Assembly (NCBI GenBank): GCA_027623815.1
Contig: JAQBUV010000018.1
Location: forward strand, 1-35,368
Length of the DNA: 35,368 nt
DNA from: Casp-Chloro-G3 sp002816715
Lineage (GTDB): Bacteria > Chloroflexota > Dehalococcoidia > Lucifugimonadales > UBA3495
Direction: 5' to 3'
Shown piece by piece: positions 31,604 through 35,368 of this stretch. Position 1 is the first letter of the stretch. The number at the start of each line of letters is the position of its first letter. Under the pieces are notes generated by a model that saw only the letters and a program-made list of their open reading frames with translations, searched no databases and was not told the origin of the DNA. The position numbers were made by a program, and so were the translations under genes.

Positions 31604-31636
31604 GAGAGGCCCCGCTAAGCGGGGCCTCTCTTTTTT
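31604..31636 (+). terminator. Perfect intrinsic terminator after copy A
   Basis: GAGAGGCCCCGC (31604-31615), loop TAA and GCGGGGCCTCTC (31619-31630) form a perfect 12-bp GC-rich stem followed by six T. Transcription of copy A should end here, so copy B needs its own promoter. Confidence 0.95.
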
Positions 31637-31718
31637 ACGTTTTTCGTAATAAAATCATATAAGTTGGCATTATAAGTTTATTGCGACAACTCTGCTGATT
31701 ATCATTAATGTATTACAG

Positions 31719-31747
31719 TTGCAATTTTATTGATATAGCTGTAATCT
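31719..31747 (+). promoter_or_regulatory. Possible promoter of copy B
   Basis: TTGCAA (31719-31724) is followed by 17 bases and TAATCT (31742-31747). The surrounding 150 bp are notably AT-rich. This is consistent with a separate promoter after the terminator of copy A. Confidence 0.4.
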
Positions 31748-31792
31748 GTCTCAAGCTTTCTTCAGATATTCAAAATCAAAAGGAGATATGCT

Positions 31793-33550
31793 TTGAGATA
31801 CCAGGCACGGAAATTTGTCCCAGTTAGTTTGATCCTGATGGCGCTGGTCCTTTTAGTCGCCTGTGGGTCAGCGGCATCTCCTACTTCCGCACCGGCGAAT
31901 ACCACGGCGGCTGACCCAACTGCCACCACCGCGGGTGGCCCAACTGCGGTTCCCGCACCGGGCGGAATTACCTCCGCTCGGGACAGCATCACCCTGGTGA
32001 TGCCTGAAGAGCCAATTCAGTTGAACTCCCTGGACACTCTCGGCGCTTCCGTCGTCGAGTCGGTGACCAAGGCCAATGTGCAAGACCCACTGACTTGGCA
32101 ATCGGGCGACGACCTGCGGATTGTTCCCACCAGCGCCACTACAGGCTGGGAGCAGTTGGACACCGACACTTGGCGGTTCACTCTGCGTCAGGGGGTCAAG
32201 TTTCACAACGGCGAGGCTTTCAATGCCCAGGCGGCACTCCCAAGCCTAATCTCAGGGGGTAACCCGGCCTCGACCAATAACAGCGTAAACTACACCAGTC
32301 CCTTTACCGCGGAAGTGGTAGATGACTATACCGTAGACATCAACTGTGCCAGTGCCTGCCCAATCTTGCCCAGCACCGCCTTCTTCGTGGATTTTGAGGC
32401 CCCTGAGTGGTATGCCGCTACCTCTGAAGAGGATCGGACCCGTCAAAGCATTGGGTTCGGCCCTTATAAACAGGTGGATTGGTCTCCTGGAGTCTCCATT
32501 ACCCATGAAGCTTACGAAGACTATGTGCCGGTGGGCGACCACTTTGAGTTTCAAAAGGCTCCGATCAAGAACGCCACCTGGGTCTGGCGCTCAGAACCCT
32601 TGGTGATTGGAGCTATGATTGAGTCCGGTGAAGCCGACATCGGTTGGGATGTTAGCGTTGACGCCGTTGGGACACTCCCGGCCGACATGCTGAGGGCTGG
32701 CACCTCGGCCGAGACCTACGCCATGACCATGAATGGCATCTGGCACCCGGAACTGAAGAAGAAGAAGGTTCGTCAGGCCATTGTGCACGCTGTTAACTGC
32801 CCGGAGTTGGCCGACATCCTATACGGTGGGTATACAACCTGCCGGGGCAACATTATTTGGCCCGGCATCACTGGCGCCACTGCGGCCAACACCGCTCCTT
32901 ACGAATATGACCCTGACCTTTCCAGGCAACTCCTTCAGGAAGCCGGCTACGATTCGAGTAATACCATAACCATCAACACTCGAGCGGCCCGCGTCGCCAA
33001 GCAGGTAGAGATTTCCGAGGCCATAGTTGGTTATTTGTCCGAAGTAGGGATGGACGTGGAATTCCAAGTGGTGGAGTCGTCCATTCGCAGCGCCATGACT
33101 CAGTGCGGCATTGGCAAGACGGTGCAGGGCATCCTGGAGGCCTCTGGACGGGATCCAGCCACGGAGACCCCCACCAATGCAGACTTCCAGGCAGCTTTGG
33201 ACTCGGATGGCCCCGACTGTACTTACATTAATCTCATTGGCAACCAGCCGTCCAACGAGACGCTGGACTTTGGCCGTCAAGTCAACTACTACATGAACTG
33301 TTCCAGTCTCCGGTCTGGGTTCTGTGACCTCCGCCCTGGAGGAGCCCAGGAAAAGATTGATCCTGCCCTTGCCGCCTCTGGAGAAGAGCGGAAGAGGCTG
33401 ATGGAAGAACTGGGTGATATTTTCCATGAAGAAGTGGTGATGCTCACCTTGTTCGACCTGCCGGTATTCTACGCAGTTAATCCCAAGCTCAACTGGGAAC
33501 CTCGGTTGAACCCCGTGGTTCGGGTCAGCACCATGTGGTTCAGCGAATAA
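31793..33550 (+). CDS. ABC transporter substrate-binding lipoprotein, family 5 (copy B)
   Basis: The 585-residue protein is a paralogue of copy A with the same layout: signal peptide, lipobox LLVACGSAA, linker TSAPANTTAADPTATTAGGP and the SBP_bac_5 domain with DTWRFTLRQGVKFHNGEAFN. It ends with the same VRVSTMWFSE-type motif as copy A. The start is TTG at 31793 with AAGGAG seven bases upstream; the nearby ATG is out of frame. The pair probably arose by tandem duplication, and the binding pockets may have diverged. Ligand unknown. Confidence 0.93.
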   Translation: MRYQARKFVPVSLILMALVLLVACGSAASPTSAPANTTAADPTATTAGGPTAVPAPGGITSARDSITLVMPEEPIQLNSLDTLGASVVESVTKANVQDPLTWQSGDDLRIVPTSATTGWEQLDTDTWRFTLRQGVKFHNGEAFNAQAALPSLISGGNPASTNNSVNYTSPFTAEVVDDYTVDINCASACPILPSTAFFVDFEAPEWYAATSEEDRTRQSIGFGPYKQVDWSPGVSITHEAYEDYVPVGDHFEFQKAPIKNATWVWRSEPLVIGAMIESGEADIGWDVSVDAVGTLPADMLRAGTSAETYAMTMNGIWHPELKKKKVRQAIVHAVNCPELADILYGGYTTCRGNIIWPGITGATAANTAPYEYDPDLSRQLLQEAGYDSSNTITINTRAARVAKQVEISEAIVGYLSEVGMDVEFQVVESSIRSAMTQCGIGKTVQGILEASGRDPATETPTNADFQAALDSDGPDCTYINLIGNQPSNETLDFGRQVNYYMNCSSLRSGFCDLRPGGAQEKIDPALAASGEERKRLMEELGDIFHEEVVMLTLFDLPVFYAVNPKLNWEPRLNPVVRVSTMWFSE

Positions 33551-33578
33551 ACAGAATCACCCGCAAATAGGTTATCTC

Positions 33579-33623
33579 AAAGCCGCTCGTGGTGAGAATG
33601 TCTCACCACGAGCGGCTTTTTTT
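33579..33623 (+). terminator. Perfect 19-bp hairpin terminator after copy B
   Basis: AAAGCCGCTCGTGGTGAGA (33579-33597), loop ATG and its exact complement (33601-33619) form a 19-bp stem followed by four T. Just before it lies TATCTC, and the arm contains the accacgagcgg motif found in the dispersed elements, so it may derive from one of them. Confidence 0.9.
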
Positions 33624-33737
33624 AGGACACGCATCGCGTTGACGCTGGAATACACCGCCACTATAATCAGTTGATCGCGGTGAGATACTCCCGGTGTCAA
33701 TTCATCAGCGTCAATTAGTAAACAAGGTAATTGAATC

Positions 33738-34034
33738 ATGGTCAAAACAGGACAAAGATACGTGAGTCCCGGCGGCGCCGAAATGGTGGTTACCAAGGGC
33801 GGTAACGGGACTCTTACCGACGGCGAAGTGGAGCTTCAACCCAAAGGGTCGGAGGCTGCTTTTGCCGGGGCGACACCGGGCCCAGATGCTCAGGAAGTTG
33901 CCTTGGGCAAGAGGTACACCTCCACCGAAGGAGGGGTGTCGCTGCTGATTACCAAGGGAGGCAACTGCGACCTGCGCTACAACGGTGAGCCAATGGAGAT
34001 GCAACAGCCGCGCAAGTTGCCTTCGTCCGACTAG
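33738..34034 (+). CDS. Duplicated desulforedoxin-like protein lacking metal cysteines
   Basis: The 98-residue protein has two similar halves: GQRYVSPGGAEMVVTKGGNG (about 5-24) and GKRYTSTEGGVSLLITKGGN (about 57-76). Each resembles the small desulforedoxin-like domain, which I remember as YxCxxCG...VTK..GxLxCCGxPM. All four cysteine positions appear replaced in both halves: CxxC by S-PGG and STEG, and CC by TD and YN. C78 (in NCDLR) is the only cysteine. It therefore should not bind iron in the usual way. The role is unknown. GTAATTGAATC precedes the ATG without a clear ribosome binding site. The gene has its own terminator. Confidence 0.62.
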   Translation: MVKTGQRYVSPGGAEMVVTKGGNGTLTDGEVELQPKGSEAAFAGATPGPDAQEVALGKRYTSTEGGVSLLITKGGNCDLRYNGEPMEMQQPRKLPSSD

Positions 34035-34069
34035 AATCGGTTAGACTGCTAATATGGTCATTTACTGTG

Positions 34070-34100
34070 AGCCGCGAGAATTGAGTATTCGCGGCTTTTT
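34070..34100 (+). terminator. Intrinsic terminator after the desulforedoxin-like gene
   Basis: AGCCGCGA (34070-34077) and TCGCGGCT (34089-34096) form an 8-bp GC-rich stem followed by four more T. Confidence 0.85.
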
Positions 34101-34140
34101 ACATGGCTACTCCGCACCGCAAGTAGAGGCCAACTGACCC

Positions 34141-34803
34141 ATGATCAACGCGCTAGTATTCGACTTCGACGGTGTGATTCTGGACACCGAGACCCCCGAC
34201 TATCAGACCTGGCATGAAGTGTTTCAGTCCCACGGCGTGGTTCTGGAATTATCGGTATGGACTCAGCACATTGGCGGTCGGTCGGGAAGGTTCGACTGGC
34301 ATCAGCACCTGGAAGAACTGGCGGGCGTCAGCATCGAACGCGAATCGCTGCACAAAGAACGGCGACAACGCTATATCGAAATAATCCGCGCCAGTCCGGT
34401 GCTGCCGGGCGTTCTGGAGTATATTCAAGAGGCCAAGCGGTTGGGCCTGAGTTTAGGAGTGGCGTCCAGTTCCTCTAGAGAATGGGTGGAAGGCCATCTA
34501 TCCCGCCTGGACATCCTGAATTTGTTCGACTCGATCAAGGGTTCGGATGATGTCATTCAAGTCAAACCCGACCCGGAGTTGTACCTGGCGTCGGTGTCCC
34601 ACCTGGGTACTCAGCCGGAACGCGCCCTGGCCATTGAGGACTCGGCTCACGGCGTGACGGCGGCGAAAAGCGCCGGTCTGTTTTGCCTGGCAGTGCCCAA
34701 CCCCATGACCAATGACCTGCCCCTGGACCACGCCGACCTGCGCCTGGCTTCCCTGGCCGAGATGCCGTTGGAGGTGCTGCTGGGGCAACTGATAGCAGGG
34801 TAG
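34141..34803 (+). CDS. HAD-superfamily phosphatase/beta-phosphoglucomutase-like
   Basis: The 220-residue protein has all four HAD motifs. They are DFDGVILDTE (motif I, about 8-17), VASSSSREWVEGHL (II), KPDPELYL (III) and AIEDSAHGVTAAKSAG (IV). The helical cap between motifs I and II places it with subclass I enzymes such as beta-phosphoglucomutase and sugar-phosphate phosphatases. Mg2+ and phosphoaspartate chemistry are expected; the substrate is unknown. Motif I has Gly-Val-Ile after the second Asp, normal for the class. No clear ribosome binding site is seen near the ATG. A repeat half-copy follows. Confidence 0.92.
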   Translation: MINALVFDFDGVILDTETPDYQTWHEVFQSHGVVLELSVWTQHIGGRSGRFDWHQHLEELAGVSIERESLHKERRQRYIEIIRASPVLPGVLEYIQEAKRLGLSLGVASSSSREWVEGHLSRLDILNLFDSIKGSDDVIQVKPDPELYLASVSHLGTQPERALAIEDSAHGVTAAKSAGLFCLAVPNPMTNDLPLDHADLRLASLAEMPLEVLLGQLIAG

Positions 34804-34807
34804 TACC

Positions 34808-34842
34808 CCCCTCACCTCAGTCCTCTCCCACAAGGGGAGAGG
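34808..34842 (-). repeat. Half copy of the composite CTCTCCC palindrome repeat
   Basis: ccctcacctcagtCCTCTCCC...GGGAGAGG matches the right half of copy 4 (24547-24567) including its spacer end. It begins four bases after the HAD stop codon. Confidence 0.8.
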
Positions 34843-34966
34843 AAGCTACCAAGACCGGTAGCAGCCTACGGCACCAGCATAGCGTAGGGAAAATGCCCAC
34901 AGTATAATTATCTAGCTAACTGCCTGTAGGCTGCGCATTTGGAATACCGGATGTTGACTGCGTCGC

Positions 34967-35368
34967 CTACTTGAATATCCCAAACCACTTGGGAAACCAA
35001 TTGGCTTCGATCGCCCCACCTAACAACGTCACGAGAACGAAGACAAGAGTTACCAAACCCCCCATAACCAACATCTGGGTCCGGTTAATATCCTTGATAG
35101 TCTGAAGTTCTTTTTTATGACGGGTCTCTGCCTGGATTTCTTGCACTTCACGCCATTTCTTGTCGTCGGCAACCATTTGCTTTTGGAACTTTTGCCAATC
35201 ATCTTCCCTTTTGGCTTGAAATTCTAAGAGCCTTTGCCGATCCATCATTTCTCGGTGTTCTTTTGGACTATATCCCGGAATCCATTCAACCCAACTTGGA
35301 CATCTACGGGACTTAGTAAATATGTGATGATTGATTTCCCTTGCAGTTGGTTCCTCATCTTCTTGTTC
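34967..35368 (-). CDS. C-terminal part of a membrane protein, 5' end beyond the window
   Basis: The frame runs open from the window edge to the stop at 34967 (133 codons seen). The two adjacent ATGs at 35243-35248 are probably internal, because the 40 codons before them look protein-like (CPSWVEWIPGYSPKEHREMM) and contain no start codon. A charged helical region follows, probably a coiled coil (LLEFQAKREDDWQKFQKQMV), then one membrane helix (about MLVMGGLVTLVFVLVTLLGG) and a short tail. Family unknown. Confidence 0.65.
   Translation of the reverse strand, partial: EQEDEEPTAREINHHIFTKSRRCPSWVEWIPGYSPKEHREMMDRQRLLEFQAKREDDWQKFQKQMVADDKKWREVQEIQAETRHKKELQTIKDINRTQMLVMGGLVTLVFVLVTLLGGAIEANWFPKWFGIFK

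Noticed and set aside
1841..34842. The palindromic repeats as a CRISPR array
   Set aside because: The copies are single, kilobases apart and in both orientations, with no regular spacers and no cas gene.

Overview
The window looks like a chromosomal segment of a Chloroflexota bacterium, most likely of the Dehalococcoidia/SAR202 type. This is an inference from several signs together. There are lipobox substrate-binding proteins with Ala/Pro/Thr-rich linkers. There is an F420-dependent NADP reductase. The rpsF-ssb-rpsR cluster lacks rplI and its ribosomal proteins carry long low-complexity tails. TTG starts are frequent, and recurrent palindromic repeats fill the gaps. No rRNA, tRNA, CRISPR array, phage or transposase gene was found.

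Left part (1-11.7 kb). A two-domain GNAT acetyltransferase on the plus strand is followed by a long minus-strand block. Read in transcription order the block is glyA, then rpsF-ssb-rpsR from a strong promoter, a membrane-anchored parvulin-like foldase, hom, thrC, folE, a CelD/BcsL-type GNAT protein and a GT4 glycosyltransferase, with a separate DUF502 membrane protein further left. folE has no ATG, GTG or TTG at its proper start and seems to begin at ATT.

Middle part (11.7-20.9 kb). Here are a small membrane protein, a SAM methyltransferase, an unrecognised protein, a DUF2283/DUF4258-like pair, and two overlapping MaoC-like hotdog genes. Next comes a SelW/Rdx-family gene whose CxxU motif is encoded by an in-frame UGA followed by a SECIS-like hairpin. 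It is followed by a pentapeptide-repeat protein, a BioD-like/DRTGG protein, a DUF6653-like membrane protein, an ABM-domain protein and a CPA2 antiporter.

Right part (21.1-35.4 kb). A second threonine-synthase homologue with an N-terminal zinc ribbon forms an operon with a NIL-domain protein and a MoaD/ThiS-like sulfur carrier. That set suggests homocysteine synthesis from O-phosphohomoserine with protein-bound sulfur; hom and the ordinary thrC lie 14 kb away. Then follow a GlsB-like protein, a gamma-carbonic anhydrase, a VOC protein with a PIG-L deacetylase, an F420:NADP reductase, several small proteins, a single-cysteine thioredoxin-like protein, two duplicated family-5 substrate-binding lipoproteins each with a strong downstream hairpin, a cysteine-less desulforedoxin-like duplication, a HAD phosphatase and a membrane protein cut by the window edge.

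Non-coding structure. Two families of short dispersed elements recur: about 100-125 bp elements with CTATCTCAAAAC-type inverted ends (four copies), and composite CTCTCCC/GGGAGAG double palindromes (four copies plus a half copy). Three further inverted-repeat pairs and a 12-bp minisatellite are also present.
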